Assembly: GCF_030064125.1 (NCBI RefSeq)
Contig: NZ_CP125957.1
Location: 4,030,001 to 4,094,000, forward strand
DNA length: 64,000 nt
Direction: 5' to 3'
From: Pseudomonas sp. G2-4
GTDB lineage: Bacteria > Pseudomonadota > Gammaproteobacteria > Pseudomonadales > Pseudomonadaceae
In this document: one piece after another, positions 54,380-62,861 of the stretch
Layout of the letters: every line of letters starts with the position of its first letter
How positions within the stretch are numbered: the first letter of the stretch is position 1
Made by a program: the position numbers and the translations under genes
Notes under the pieces: generated by a model
The model's database searches: none
What the model saw: the letters and a program-made list of their open reading frames with translations, nothing else
What the model was told of the DNA's origin: nothing

Positions 54380-54855
54380 AGTGCGACGGCCTCCTCCTGC
54401 GTGGCGTTAGCGGACTCGACGGCGGTGTGCAACCGGGCCGCGTTCTGGCTGAACTCGCGCAGATAGACGATGAATTCCTGGAGCAGCCGGTCCCACAATT
54501 CCAGGTTGCTGCGCAGGTGCTCAGCGCTGACCCCGGCCGCCACCACCACGTCCATTTCCATCACCAGAAACTCGCCCTGTACCGACAACCGGGCGAAGCG
54601 CCGCGAGGAGTTCCACAGCTCCGCCAGCCCGGCCGGCAACTCGCCCTGCACGCGCAAGGCGCAGCTGAAGGTGAAGTCCAAGTAGTGGCCCGGCGTCGGC
54701 GTTGGATTGCCGAAACGCACCGCGTAGCCGATGCCCTGGCTGGCGCTGAGCAGTTGCACGATGCCGTTCTGCTCGGATTCGTTGACCCGATAACCGGCGG
54801 CTTGCAACACCTCAGTGAGGGACTGAGGCGTGACGTATTCAATCAATGAAGTCAT
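54376..54855 (-). CDS. YbjN-domain protein
   Basis: A 159-residue cytoplasmic protein with the YbjN-like fold (a relative of type III secretion chaperones): LTEVLQAAGYRVN at the start, the central FTFSCALRVQGELP and NSSRRFARLSVQGEFLVMEMDV, and LRSNLELWDRLLQEFI at the end. It has no signal peptide. In the secretion operon, a chaperone-like role for an envelope partner can be proposed. It overlaps the parvulin gene. Confidence 0.78.
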   Translation of the reverse strand: MTSLIEYVTPQSLTEVLQAAGYRVNESEQNGIVQLLSASQGIGYAVRFGNPTPTPGHYLDFTFSCALRVQGELPAGLAELWNSSRRFARLSVQGEFLVMEMDVVVAAGVSAEHLRSNLELWDRLLQEFIVYLREFSQNAARLHTAVESANATQEEAVAL

Positions 54856-54876
54856 GGTCGGTTCTTCCTTGCGCTA

Positions 54877-55533
54877 TCAATGGGTGATCGAGGCTTGGGG
54901 CGCATCGAAACGGTTCTTGTAGAGTTCGTCGCCGAAGCCTTGGGCCAGCTCTTCGAAACGTACCCGGGCCTTGCCGGCGAACGGCTGGCGGATTTTCATG
55001 ATGTCGGTCACGTCGATGGTTTCGTAGGCATGCAGCAGTTCCTTGGCGACTTCGTACATCTGCTGATTCTTGACCGAACATTGCTGCACTTGTGTGTCAC
55101 GCTCATTCAGGTGCCCTTCCAGGCGCGCCCGTTCGGCTTCCTTGCCACGGGCCAGAACCAGCAGTTCGTCGTAGGCTTTCTTGAACTTGCCGATCTGCTC
55201 CTGGCTGGCCGCGACCTGGGCCCGGGCCTGGCTCTGCAGGCTTTCCTGGCGTCCGGCCAGTTGTTCGATCATGCCTTGGGCCTTGTCCAGTTCGGCGGTC
55301 AAGCGTTTGACCTGCCCCTCGGCTTCCTTGGCGCGGTTCTCCGCCGCTTGCCGGGCGGCACTGGCCTGGGCCTGTTCACTCTGCAAGGCCTGCAACTGGG
55401 CGGTGGTGCTGCGCAGTTGCGTCCGCAGGCGCTCTTCCAGGCCTTCACCGTGGGCGCTGCCGCTCAATAACGGACTGAGCAGCAGGCCCAGCAGCAACGC
55501 GGCTGGACAAGGGTTGATGGCTCGCCTTTTCAT
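54877..55533 (-). CDS. periplasmic coiled-coil protein of unknown function
   Basis: A 218-residue secreted protein. The signal peptide ends near GSAHGEG (residue 30), then a coiled coil rich in Gln, Ala and Glu runs to about residue 150 (LRTQLRSTTAQLQALQSEQA). A short globular tail follows with the only cysteine in VQQCSVKNQQMYEVAKELL. It sits directly after the porin gene in the TPS operon. Coiled coils of this sort often bridge the periplasm, but I recognise no named family. Confidence 0.75.
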   Translation of the reverse strand: MKRRAINPCPAALLLGLLLSPLLSGSAHGEGLEERLRTQLRSTTAQLQALQSEQAQASAARQAAENRAKEAEGQVKRLTAELDKAQGMIEQLAGRQESLQSQARAQVAASQEQIGKFKKAYDELLVLARGKEAERARLEGHLNERDTQVQQCSVKNQQMYEVAKELLHAYETIDVTDIMKIRQPFAGKARVRFEELAQGFGDELYKNRFDAPQASITH

Positions 55534-55548
55534 GAGGCCTCCCGGCGC

Positions 55549-57240
55549 TTAGAAGCGCGTGTTGATTTCAAGCTGTAAAACATCGATGTCGTACGGCGCG
55601 CCGTAGACCGCTTCGGAACTCAGCCAGCGACCGGTAGCAAAGACGTTGCTCGCCAGGCCGTAGTTGCCGCCCAGGAAGTACCCCTTGGCGTTGGTGCCAC
55701 CCAGGTGGAACGACGAGTCGTTGAAGCCGTCCGGCAAGGCGTCCGGCTGGATGTACTTGTAGCCGGCGAAGAGGTTCCAGTCGCCCTGGCGCTTGAGTTC
55801 CAGCGAGTTGCCGAGGGTGAACTGGAGCATCCAGGCGTTGGCGCCGCTTTCCACCTCGCCGTTCTCGTTCAGGTTATTGGCGAACTGCCCTTCCGAGCGT
55901 TTGCGCATCTCGCCTTCGTCGTAGCCCAGGTTATGCACGTAGTGCGCCTGACTGCGCAGCTTCAGGTCCTCGGGCAGGTCGGTGTCCCACGCAAGGTTCA
56001 GGTCCAGCAGATTGAACTCCGAGGCCAGGCCAACGTATTGCGGTTGCGGCGTGGTGGACGGGTTGAGCGGGTTGGGCGTGATGTCCCGCAGCAGGAACAC
56101 CGTGTTGCCTTTCTGCATGAAGGCCACGCGCGAGCCGTCGCTGTCGCAGCCAGGATCACCAGACCAGGGCTCGCACGGCGAGGAGCGCTTGCCCTCGATG
56201 TCGTCGAAGCGGTAATAGGCCAACGCGCCCTTGACTCGGTTGCTGTCGTTGATCGCCCAGTTGGCGCCCAGTTGCACGCCGTACAGCCACTTGTTGTCGC
56301 TCTCTTCCTTGTCGGTGCCGTTGCTGGTGCTGGTGTCGTTGGTGTACTCCACCGGGAACGCTCCGACGGTGCCGAACAGGCCAAAGTCCTGGTTGAGCTT
56401 GCGGTTGAAAATCGCCGCCACGCCATCGAAGTTCAGGTCGCCGGAGTACAGCAAGTCGGTGGAGTAGAACGGGTTGGCGATGCGCCCGCCGGTCAGAGTC
56501 AATTCTTCCGACGGCTTCCAGGTCAGGTAACCCTGGTCGAGCCAGATGTCCTTCTTGCCAAAACCTCCACCCAGGGTCTGGGTGGTGGACACCGGGTTGT
56601 TGTCTGAGCCGGTGCCGATGCGGATTCCTGCGGTCCACTCTGGGGCGATCACCGCCTTCATGCCCAGGCGCGCCCGCAGTCGAAACAGGTTTTCCCGGTC
56701 TTCACGGGTATTGAGCAAGGGCGGCAGGTTGGAACTGCTGTTGGGGTTGACGTCGTACGGCCCCCGATCATTGAGCCGGGCGAAGTCGACAATTTCGTTG
56801 CTGTTGGCGCCCGAGTAATAGCGCGATTCGTCCCGCAGGCGAATGTCGCCATCAAAACTGATGCGCGAGACCCAGTCCGGGAAGGTGTTGGGCTGGGCCC
56901 AGTTTTCCTGCTTCGCGGTGGCCATCACCTCGGCCTTGACCTGATCGCGGATCTGCTCGCGCACGATGTTCGGCACGTACTGCACCCGCACATCGCCCGG
57001 AGCACCGCTGGGTGCGACGGCGACGGCAGTGGCGGCCTGGCGGGCCTGCACGGCTTCGCGCTCGGCCTGGGCGATCAGACCGTCGGCCTGGTCCTGCTTC
57101 AGCACGCCCTGCTGCACCAGCAGGCGGATCAGATTGATCGTGGCGTTTTCCGAAGGCGCCGGGGCTGCCGAAGCGTGCCCGGCCAGGCTCAAGACAACCA
57201 GGCCGACCGCCCACGACAATCGATTCACATTGGCAATCAT
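55549..57240 (-). CDS. putative outer membrane porin
   Basis: A 563-residue outer-membrane protein. A signal peptide (ends GHASAAPAP) precedes a helical, Gln/Ala-rich segment of about 60 residues, then a barrel domain of the putative-porin family (ISFDGDIRLRDESRYYSG, ENLFRLRARLGM, TGGRIANPFYSTDLLYSGDL) ending in the terminal aromatic NTRF. The N-terminal part could form a coiled coil in the periplasm. GGAG precedes either GTG 57246 or ATG 57240. It lies between tonB and the coiled-coil gene in the TPS operon. Confidence 0.87.
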   Translation of the reverse strand: MIANVNRLSWAVGLVVLSLAGHASAAPAPSENATINLIRLLVQQGVLKQDQADGLIAQAEREAVQARQAATAVAVAPSGAPGDVRVQYVPNIVREQIRDQVKAEVMATAKQENWAQPNTFPDWVSRISFDGDIRLRDESRYYSGANSNEIVDFARLNDRGPYDVNPNSSSNLPPLLNTREDRENLFRLRARLGMKAVIAPEWTAGIRIGTGSDNNPVSTTQTLGGGFGKKDIWLDQGYLTWKPSEELTLTGGRIANPFYSTDLLYSGDLNFDGVAAIFNRKLNQDFGLFGTVGAFPVEYTNDTSTSNGTDKEESDNKWLYGVQLGANWAINDSNRVKGALAYYRFDDIEGKRSSPCEPWSGDPGCDSDGSRVAFMQKGNTVFLLRDITPNPLNPSTTPQPQYVGLASEFNLLDLNLAWDTDLPEDLKLRSQAHYVHNLGYDEGEMRKRSEGQFANNLNENGEVESGANAWMLQFTLGNSLELKRQGDWNLFAGYKYIQPDALPDGFNDSSFHLGGTNAKGYFLGGNYGLASNVFATGRWLSSEAVYGAPYDIDVLQLEINTRF

Positions 57241-57280
57241 CTGCACACAACTCCTGTTGGCAAACTTTAAAAAATTCGGG

Positions 57281-57985
57281 TTAGCCCGGGCGCCGTCCCT
57301 GCAAGGACAGGCGCACGGGCAAGGTCAGGGAGGCCGGAGGCCGTTCACTCAAATGGGGAGCGGCGCGCAGGGCGGCGATCACTTGCTCATCCACCTGCGG
57401 GTTGCCGCTGGACTTGACCAGCTCGACACGGGTGATCTCCCCCACCGCGCTGAGCCAGACGTCGGCCTGCAGGGAAAACGCCAGGCTGCGCAAATCGGGG
57501 TTGTCCCGCAGCAAGCGCTGGAAAGTGAACGCCAGGAACTGGCTGTAGGTGCCGTTACCCAGCCTTCCGCCGCCAGCCCCTGCCATGCCGCCGCCCTTGC
57601 CCGCGCCAATGTTGAAAGCGTCATTGCCGGATTGGGCGTCGCCGTCCATTTGCATCGGGTTGGCCAGGTCGTCCACCGGGGACGGCGGCGCTTCTTCCTC
57701 AGGCTTGACCTCTTCGGGCTCCGGAGTCGGCTCTGGCTCGAGCACCTTCTCCTCGACCTTGGGTTCCGGCTCCTTGGGTTTTTCCGGGGGCGGCGGCGGT
57801 GGGGGCGGCAACGGAATGATGGTCGGCACCTTCGGCGCTTCACGACGCACGCCGCTCATATCGTTGGCCCATTGCCACAGCAGCCAGGCCGCCAGGCCAG
57901 CCAGTGACAGGCCGGCGGCCCACTTGAGCAGGCGCAGCGGCGAGCGCTTCACCGGGGGCGGGTTGACGGGAAGTCTGGCAGTCAT
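57281..57985 (-). CDS. TonB-family energy transducer
   Basis: A 234-residue protein with one N-terminal membrane helix (residues about 22-42), a proline-rich arm (PLPPPPPPPPEKPKEPEPKV) crossing the periplasm, a Gly-rich hinge and a C-terminal TonB-like fold (LQADVWLSAVGEITRVELVKSSGN, VDEQVIAALRAAP). With the ExbB- and ExbD-like proteins encoded just upstream it forms a private TonB motor. The likely client is the TPS machinery or the porin, as no TonB-dependent receptor gene lies within the window. Confidence 0.88.
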   Translation of the reverse strand: MTARLPVNPPPVKRSPLRLLKWAAGLSLAGLAAWLLWQWANDMSGVRREAPKVPTIIPLPPPPPPPPEKPKEPEPKVEEKVLEPEPTPEPEEVKPEEEAPPSPVDDLANPMQMDGDAQSGNDAFNIGAGKGGGMAGAGGGRLGNGTYSQFLAFTFQRLLRDNPDLRSLAFSLQADVWLSAVGEITRVELVKSSGNPQVDEQVIAALRAAPHLSERPPASLTLPVRLSLQGRRPG

Positions 57986-57987
57986 GA

Positions 57988-58413
57988 TCAGCCCTGGCTC
58001 GGTTTGCCGGTCACCAGACCGACCTGGGACAATTCCAGACGCCGCAACAGGTCCAGTACCTCGATAACTTTCTGGTACTGCACCGTGGCATCGCCGCGCA
58101 CGATCACCGGGAAGTCCGGGCTCTGGGCCTTTTCGATACGCAGGCGTTCCTCCAGCTCGGCCAGGGTCACCGGGTAAGCATCGAGGAACACCTGGCCACC
58201 ATCATTCACCGAGATCGCCTTGGTCTTGGCCTCCGACAGCGACACCGAGGCACTGGCCTTGGGCAAGTTGATCTGGATGCCCGAAACCTGCGCCGTGGCG
58301 GTGAGGATAAACATCACCAGCACCACCATGAGCACGTCCACCAGCGGCGTGATGTTGATGCTGTCGACCGCTGCATCATCGTCGTCATCGTGTGAAGCAT
58401 TTACGCTAGCCAT
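57988..58413 (-). CDS. exbD: ExbD-type biopolymer transport protein
   Basis: A 141-residue ExbD with the proton-path Asp26 in NITPLVDVLMVVLVMFIL in its single membrane helix and a periplasmic domain (IQINLPKASASVS, LRIEKAQSPDFPVIVRGDATVQYQKVIEVLD). It starts 11 bases after the ExbB fusion gene and ends 2 bases before tonB. Confidence 0.93.
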   Translation of the reverse strand: MASVNASHDDDDDAAVDSINITPLVDVLMVVLVMFILTATAQVSGIQINLPKASASVSLSEAKTKAISVNDGGQVFLDAYPVTLAELEERLRIEKAQSPDFPVIVRGDATVQYQKVIEVLDLLRRLELSQVGLVTGKPSQG

Positions 58414-58424
58414 GGCGATGCTCC

Positions 58425-60224
58425 TCAGGCCGGTACGGACGATTGAACGTGCTGGGCACGGCGATGAGCCGCTTCACCGGACTGGCCTTCGCCATGCATC
58501 TCCGCCAGACGCGTGATGAACTCGTCGACGAACACCCGCATGTCGGCGCTGACTTCCTTGTTGCGGGTGATCAGGCGGTTGTAGCCAAACAGCGCCGGAA
58601 TCGCGACGAACAGCCCCATGGCGGTGGCCAGCAAGGCGGCGGCCATGCCCGGGGCGATGGCATTGATGTTCACGTCACCGGCCATCGCCGTGCCGAGGAA
58701 CACCACCATGATCCCCAGGACGGTGCCTAGCAGGCCGATGTACGGGCCGCCGGCAATGGCGTTGGAAAGGGTCGAGAGTTTCGAACTCAGTTGCTGGTTT
58801 TCCCGGGTGCGCACGCCGTCCATCGAGCAGCGAATCGCCTCGATGGTGGCGGCCGAGACCGACGAAGTATCGGCGCCCTGCTCGCGACGGGTGCGAATCT
58901 CCTTGACCGCCACCAGGTACAGCCGCCACAGCGATGAGTGCTGGAGGCGTTGGGCGAGGTCTTGGTCGTCGGCAAACATCTCCAGGCGCGTGCCGATCCT
59001 GGCGAACTGCTCGCGGAAGGCTTCGTTGGCGGCACTGAGACGGCTGACCGTGCGGTTCTTGCGGATCATGATGATCCACGACTGGAACATCATCAGCACC
59101 AGTACGGCGATGATCACCCAAGCGTCCAACGGCACAGCGTTGAGCAAAAAGCCCAGGCTGCCGAAACCGAAACCGGACTGCTCTTCATCGACACCGTAGG
59201 CCACCAGTTTCGATTCGGCGCCCTGGGCATTGGCGTCGGCCAACAGCAACGGTGCCGGCCGGGCAACCTTGGACAGACGGGCCTCGTCCATGGCCCCGTT
59301 GAACGGCACGAAGGCTCCAGCGGAAACGTCCGCTCCCAGGGTGATCGGCGAGTTGAACGCCGGCATCGCCAGCGCCAGGCTCGCGGTCTCGCGCCCGTTG
59401 ACGTACAGCACGACCCGATCACCCGAGGCAGTCAACGCCAGGTGCTGCCATTGGCCGGGGTTCAGCGGCTGGGTCGAGACCGCACGCTGGTCATCGATCG
59501 CGACGAACGGTACGCCCTGATTGACCCCAATCAACAGACTGGCGCCGGCTTCGCGACGGGCCAGGACGATTTGTTCGCCGCTGGCCTGGTCCTGGCGCAA
59601 CCAGGTGCTGAAGGTAAACGCCGCGCCGGCGCTGTGTTGCAACGAAGGGCTGGCGGGTAACAGCAGCGGCTGACCATTGAACTGCAAGGCCCGGCCGATC
59701 ACGCCGTCGATACTCACGCCGGCCGCGCCCTGGGCATTGTTGCCGTAGGCCGTGGTGTCCTTGGGCGGCACGCCGGTGGCCGTGTCGAAGTGGTACAGCG
59801 CGGTGTAATCCGGATCGAAGGTCAGTTGGCCGCTGGCGGTGGCCGGGGCTTTCTGGTTGCCGTAGTACATCCACAGATCCTGGCGCTGGCCGCCCTCCAC
59901 GTTCGGCACATCGACCCAAATCAACGCCATGCCCATCAACGGGTCGAAGCTTTCGATCTGGTGATTGAGCACGGTCTTGTCGTCGGCACTGACGAAACGC
60001 AGGTCCGAGCCGTCGTCCTTGACCCCGTCGAACGTGAAGTTGCCGGTGTGCAGGCGCACCAGCAATGCCGTGCGGCCCAGGGCCTGGGCGATGGCCGCGC
60101 CCTGTGGCGTGGTGTCCACCGAAATCTGTTTGCGATAGTGCCAGTCGTCCTGCCACCAGGCGTTGGCGGTGGCCGGAAGCAGCAGCCCCAGGCAGATCAA
60201 CAGCGGTATGAATAAGCGTTGCAT
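58425..60224 (-). CDS. exbB: ExbB proton-channel subunit fused to a DUF2341/LamG domain
   Basis: A 599-residue fusion. The signal peptide ends NAWWQDD (residue about 24). A DUF2341 domain follows (WHYRKQISVDT, IWVDVPNV, DLWMYYGN; about 25-130). A concanavalin/LamG domain comes next (FSTWLRQDQASGEQIVL, WQHLALTASGDRVVLYVNG; about 145-320). Then a membrane helix near 375-395 and the ExbB/TolQ core (NAIAGGPYIGLLGTVLGIMV, IAPGMAAALLATAMGLFVAIP) close the protein. ATG 60224 is 8 bases from AGGAG. A typical ExbB is 230-330 residues without the periplasmic lectin-like part. The extension may couple the proton motor to a surface polymer. Confidence 0.9.
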   Translation of the reverse strand: MQRLFIPLLICLGLLLPATANAWWQDDWHYRKQISVDTTPQGAAIAQALGRTALLVRLHTGNFTFDGVKDDGSDLRFVSADDKTVLNHQIESFDPLMGMALIWVDVPNVEGGQRQDLWMYYGNQKAPATASGQLTFDPDYTALYHFDTATGVPPKDTTAYGNNAQGAAGVSIDGVIGRALQFNGQPLLLPASPSLQHSAGAAFTFSTWLRQDQASGEQIVLARREAGASLLIGVNQGVPFVAIDDQRAVSTQPLNPGQWQHLALTASGDRVVLYVNGRETASLALAMPAFNSPITLGADVSAGAFVPFNGAMDEARLSKVARPAPLLLADANAQGAESKLVAYGVDEEQSGFGFGSLGFLLNAVPLDAWVIIAVLVLMMFQSWIIMIRKNRTVSRLSAANEAFREQFARIGTRLEMFADDQDLAQRLQHSSLWRLYLVAVKEIRTRREQGADTSSVSAATIEAIRCSMDGVRTRENQQLSSKLSTLSNAIAGGPYIGLLGTVLGIMVVFLGTAMAGDVNINAIAPGMAAALLATAMGLFVAIPALFGYNRLITRNKEVSADMRVFVDEFITRLAEMHGEGQSGEAAHRRAQHVQSSVPA

Positions 60225-60241
60225 GGACATGACTCCTGGGT

Positions 60242-61846
60242 TCAAAACGTCGCTTGCAGGTTGAAGTGCAGGCGCGATTCCTGTTTCGTGGTATTCGGCC
60301 CGTCGAGCAATGGGTAGCCCCAGTCGAGGCTACCGGACAGCCATTTACTCAGGCTCGCGCGGGTGCCGAGGCCGACGCTTGCCAGGCTGTAATCGGGATC
60401 CTGGTCGGGCAGTTCGTCGCGCAGGTACAACTGCGCGCCTTCGGCGAAGGCATAGAAACGCCACTCCTGGACATAGCTGCCGAGAAACTTGGCCAGGGAC
60501 GGCGTGCGCAGCTCCTGGGACAAGAGGTAGCCGTCGTCACCGGTACGCTCGGCGGCCAGGTAGCCGCGTACCGATGTGGCGCCGCCAGCGGAGAACTGTT
60601 CGTTGGAAACCAGCGGCCCGGACGCCAGTTGGAAGGCAGCCTTGGAGGCGGTCTGCCAGTCGTTGCCGAAGGTGAAGGTGTAGTTGCCGTCGCCCTTGAG
60701 CACCGCGAAACTGGGGCTGGCGCGATAGCGCTTGTAGTCGAACTCTTCGTCGGTGCTGCCATAGCCGAGCAGGCTACGGGTGCCCGCCACCAGACTCAGG
60801 CCCAGGCCCAACTGGCTGGTTTCGGTGTAGCGAAATCCGTTGTAGGCGAAGGTGAACGGTGCGTACTTGAGCGGTGCCTTGTCGCTGGCGCCGCCCAGGT
60901 TGAGCTCTTCGTCGAAATCCTTGAAATCCACGCCGACCGAAAAGCTATTGGCCCATGCCCCAGCGGACGGCAGACTGTAGATCGCCGACACCCCGTAGGA
61001 ATGGCCCTTGCCCAACACGTTGCTGCCGCCGACGGTCGCCACGTTGCTGTCGGACTGGTAGCCGGAGAACTGCACACTCCAACGCTCGCTCAGTGGTGCG
61101 GTGTAGGAACCCGACCAGACCTTGGCGTTTTCGGTGTCCTGGGGCGCGGTGAAAAAGGTCAGCGAAACGCTGTGGCCCAGTTGCCAGAGGTTGTTGTAAC
61201 CGAGGCTGGCGACCGTGCGCAGCTTTTCGGTGTCGGCGCTGTAGTCGTTGTTCAAGCCCAAGCTGGCCTGCCAGGGGTCTTGATCTTCGACCTGCAAGTC
61301 CACGTCCATGGTGCCGGGCCGCTGGCCTTCGCGCACCAGCGGCATCACCTGGCGACCGGGGGTCTTGTTCAGTTGCGCCAGCTCGGCCTGGACCTGGGCG
61401 AAGTCCGGCACCTCGCCTTCCTTGAGCGCCGGCACGTCTTCGCGGATTTCCACGGGTGAATAGTGCTTGGCACCGACCACCCGCACACGGCCAACCTTGG
61501 TCTCGCTGACCTGCAAGTAGACGATGCCGTCTTCGACTTTCTGCTCCGGCAACTCAACGAACACCGATTGGTAACCGCGAGCCTGATAGACCTTTTGCAG
61601 CGCTTCGCGGGCGCCTTCGATGTCGTCCAAGGTCTTTTGTGGACCAAGGAACGGGTACACCGCTTCCTCGATCGCCCGGGCGTCGAGCACGGTGTTGCCC
61701 CGCACGAAATACTCATTCACGTCCACCAGGCGAGCCGGCGCCGCTTCGACTTCCGGCCCTCCCTCTGCCGCATGTGCCGACGGCCCCCCGACCGCCAGCA
61801 GCAGCCAGCCCCACAGCGCCGGCCGCAATTTGAAGAAATGCTCCAC
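60242..61846 (-). CDS. pdtB: TpsB transporter of a two-partner secretion system, PdtB-like
   Basis: A 534-residue FhaC/ShlB-family outer-membrane transporter. After a signal peptide (ends SAHAAEG) come two POTRA domains (VNEYFVRGNTVLDARAIEEA and YLQVSETKVGRVRVVGAKHY) and a 16-strand barrel with the family motif VRGY (TSVRGYLAAERTGDDG) and a terminal aromatic (LQATF). The GTG start 61846 follows AGGGGGTGAT. It exports the TpsA exoprotein. Its setting, phdA upstream and exbB, exbD, tonB downstream, matches the P. aeruginosa PdtB locus from memory. Confidence 0.88.
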   Translation of the reverse strand: MEHFFKLRPALWGWLLLAVGGPSAHAAEGGPEVEAAPARLVDVNEYFVRGNTVLDARAIEEAVYPFLGPQKTLDDIEGAREALQKVYQARGYQSVFVELPEQKVEDGIVYLQVSETKVGRVRVVGAKHYSPVEIREDVPALKEGEVPDFAQVQAELAQLNKTPGRQVMPLVREGQRPGTMDVDLQVEDQDPWQASLGLNNDYSADTEKLRTVASLGYNNLWQLGHSVSLTFFTAPQDTENAKVWSGSYTAPLSERWSVQFSGYQSDSNVATVGGSNVLGKGHSYGVSAIYSLPSAGAWANSFSVGVDFKDFDEELNLGGASDKAPLKYAPFTFAYNGFRYTETSQLGLGLSLVAGTRSLLGYGSTDEEFDYKRYRASPSFAVLKGDGNYTFTFGNDWQTASKAAFQLASGPLVSNEQFSAGGATSVRGYLAAERTGDDGYLLSQELRTPSLAKFLGSYVQEWRFYAFAEGAQLYLRDELPDQDPDYSLASVGLGTRASLSKWLSGSLDWGYPLLDGPNTTKQESRLHFNLQATF

Positions 61847-61872
61847 ATCACCCCCTGAATTCAAGATACGGC

Positions 61873-62484
61873 TCAATTGCTTACGGTCGATGTCGAGGCA
61901 TGCCGGGCCAGCCAGGTGTGCAGCAGCGCGAAGTTCAAGGAGAACTCCGGCATTTGCAGCAAGGCACCACAAAACACTTCACCGATGATTTTCTCGATAA
62001 GCCGCACCGCTCGCGCATCTCCCAGCAGCGTGGCGAGGTCCTTGCTCAGGACCTTGAAGCTCCAGACCTTCTGGTTCAGGTCCAGGCCGACGAACCAGCG
62101 AAACAGCAGGTTGTAATTGAGTTGTTCGTAGAGTTGCTGCTCGCTGGGCACCGAATAGAGCAGCTGCAGCAGCAGGATGTGCATGGCCGTTTGCGGTGCG
62201 ATCAGCATGCCGGCATCAGCATTGAGACCCAGCAGCACGTCGCGGTGCTCGGCCAGCAGGTCGTCGATCTGTGGCCGTAATAGCACCAGGGAATGACCCT
62301 GGGGGATGTAGCTGGACACTTCCTTGAGCGCGCCCTGCCAGTCATCCTGGGAAACGATCCAGACCCACGGCGCGCCATAGCGATACACCGAGACCGGCTG
62401 CTTGCGCGCCGCCTCGACGATCTTCGACAACCGCTGGTCCAGCTCCTGCATGCCCACTTTCGAATAACGTTCCATAGTCCCCAT
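61873..62484 (-). CDS. phdA: PhdA-like protein: antitoxin-type head fused to a transposase N-terminal domain
   Basis: A 203-residue protein in two parts. Residues 1-50 (ERYSKVGMQELDQRLSKIVE, then VSVYRYGAPWVWIVSQDDW) look like a Phd/YefM antitoxin. Residues about 65-165 (LRPQIDDLLAEHRDVLLGLN, SEQQLYEQLNYNLLFRWFVG, LDLNQKVWSFKVLSKDLATLL) match the N-terminal domain of IS5/IS1182-type transposases. The DDE catalytic part is absent. ATG 62484 follows GGGAG. From memory it corresponds to P. aeruginosa PA0691, prevent-host-death protein PhdA, described in biofilm lysis. It starts 26 bases before the TpsB gene in the same operon. Confidence 0.75.
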   Translation of the reverse strand: MGTMERYSKVGMQELDQRLSKIVEAARKQPVSVYRYGAPWVWIVSQDDWQGALKEVSSYIPQGHSLVLLRPQIDDLLAEHRDVLLGLNADAGMLIAPQTAMHILLLQLLYSVPSEQQLYEQLNYNLLFRWFVGLDLNQKVWSFKVLSKDLATLLGDARAVRLIEKIIGEVFCGALLQMPEFSLNFALLHTWLARHASTSTVSN

Positions 62485-62637
62485 CGCCTCACTCCCGGCT
62501 TCGCGCCCCGGCTCCAAGCGACCTGAAAGGTCCCCTCGAACACGTCACACAGGCATGACGGGAATGGCGATGTGCTACCGAACTTTTGTCATGAAAGCTT
62601 CATTTGAAAAGATCTATGAGAGGTTGGCCGCGGACTC

Positions 62638-62770
62638 CGTGGCGAGGGAGCTTGCTCCCGCTGGGTAGCGCAGCAGCCCCAAAAAGGCTGATGGAGATCA
62701 GCCTGACACACCGAGGTGACTGGCTTGGGGCCGCTACGCAGCCCAGCGGGAGCAAGCTCCCTCGCCACGG
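62638..62770. repeat. REP pair (REPIN) between tpsA and phdA
   Basis: CGTGGCGAGGGAGCTTGCTC (from 62639) with its extension to 62680, and a mirror copy 62727-62770 ending GCTCCCTCGCCACGG, enclose about 45 bases. Together they can fold into one long hairpin. It lies in the 377-base gap between the exoprotein stop and the phdA start. Confidence 0.85.
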
Positions 62771-62810
62771 GTGTAATGGGTGCCCGCAGACGCCCAGGCA
62801 CAACAAACCC

Positions 62811-62838
62811 TGTGGGAGCGAACTTGATCGCGATGGCA
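62811..62838. repeat. REP-like element of the second family
   Basis: TGTGGGAGCGAACTTGATCG with CGATGGCA resembles the GTGGGAGCGAGC-type REP at 49.6 kb. It lies 24 bases after the exoprotein stop (downstream on the minus strand) and may serve in 3'-end formation. Confidence 0.6.
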
Positions 62839-62861
62839 ATGACTCGGTTTTACGCCAGGCA

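Noticed and set aside
55705..56607. 300-codon plus-strand open frame over the putative porin
   Set aside because: Antisense to a well-supported outer membrane protein, and Val/Arg/Gln-rich as expected for a shadow frame.
60254..61459. 401-codon plus-strand open frame over the TpsB gene
   Set aside because: Antisense to the TpsB transporter; no motif, signal or ribosome site.
61873..62484. Remnant of an insertion sequence
   Set aside because: The transposase-like domain is real, but no inverted ends, target duplication or catalytic part is visible, and the gene is embedded in frame in an operon. I prefer a domesticated domain.
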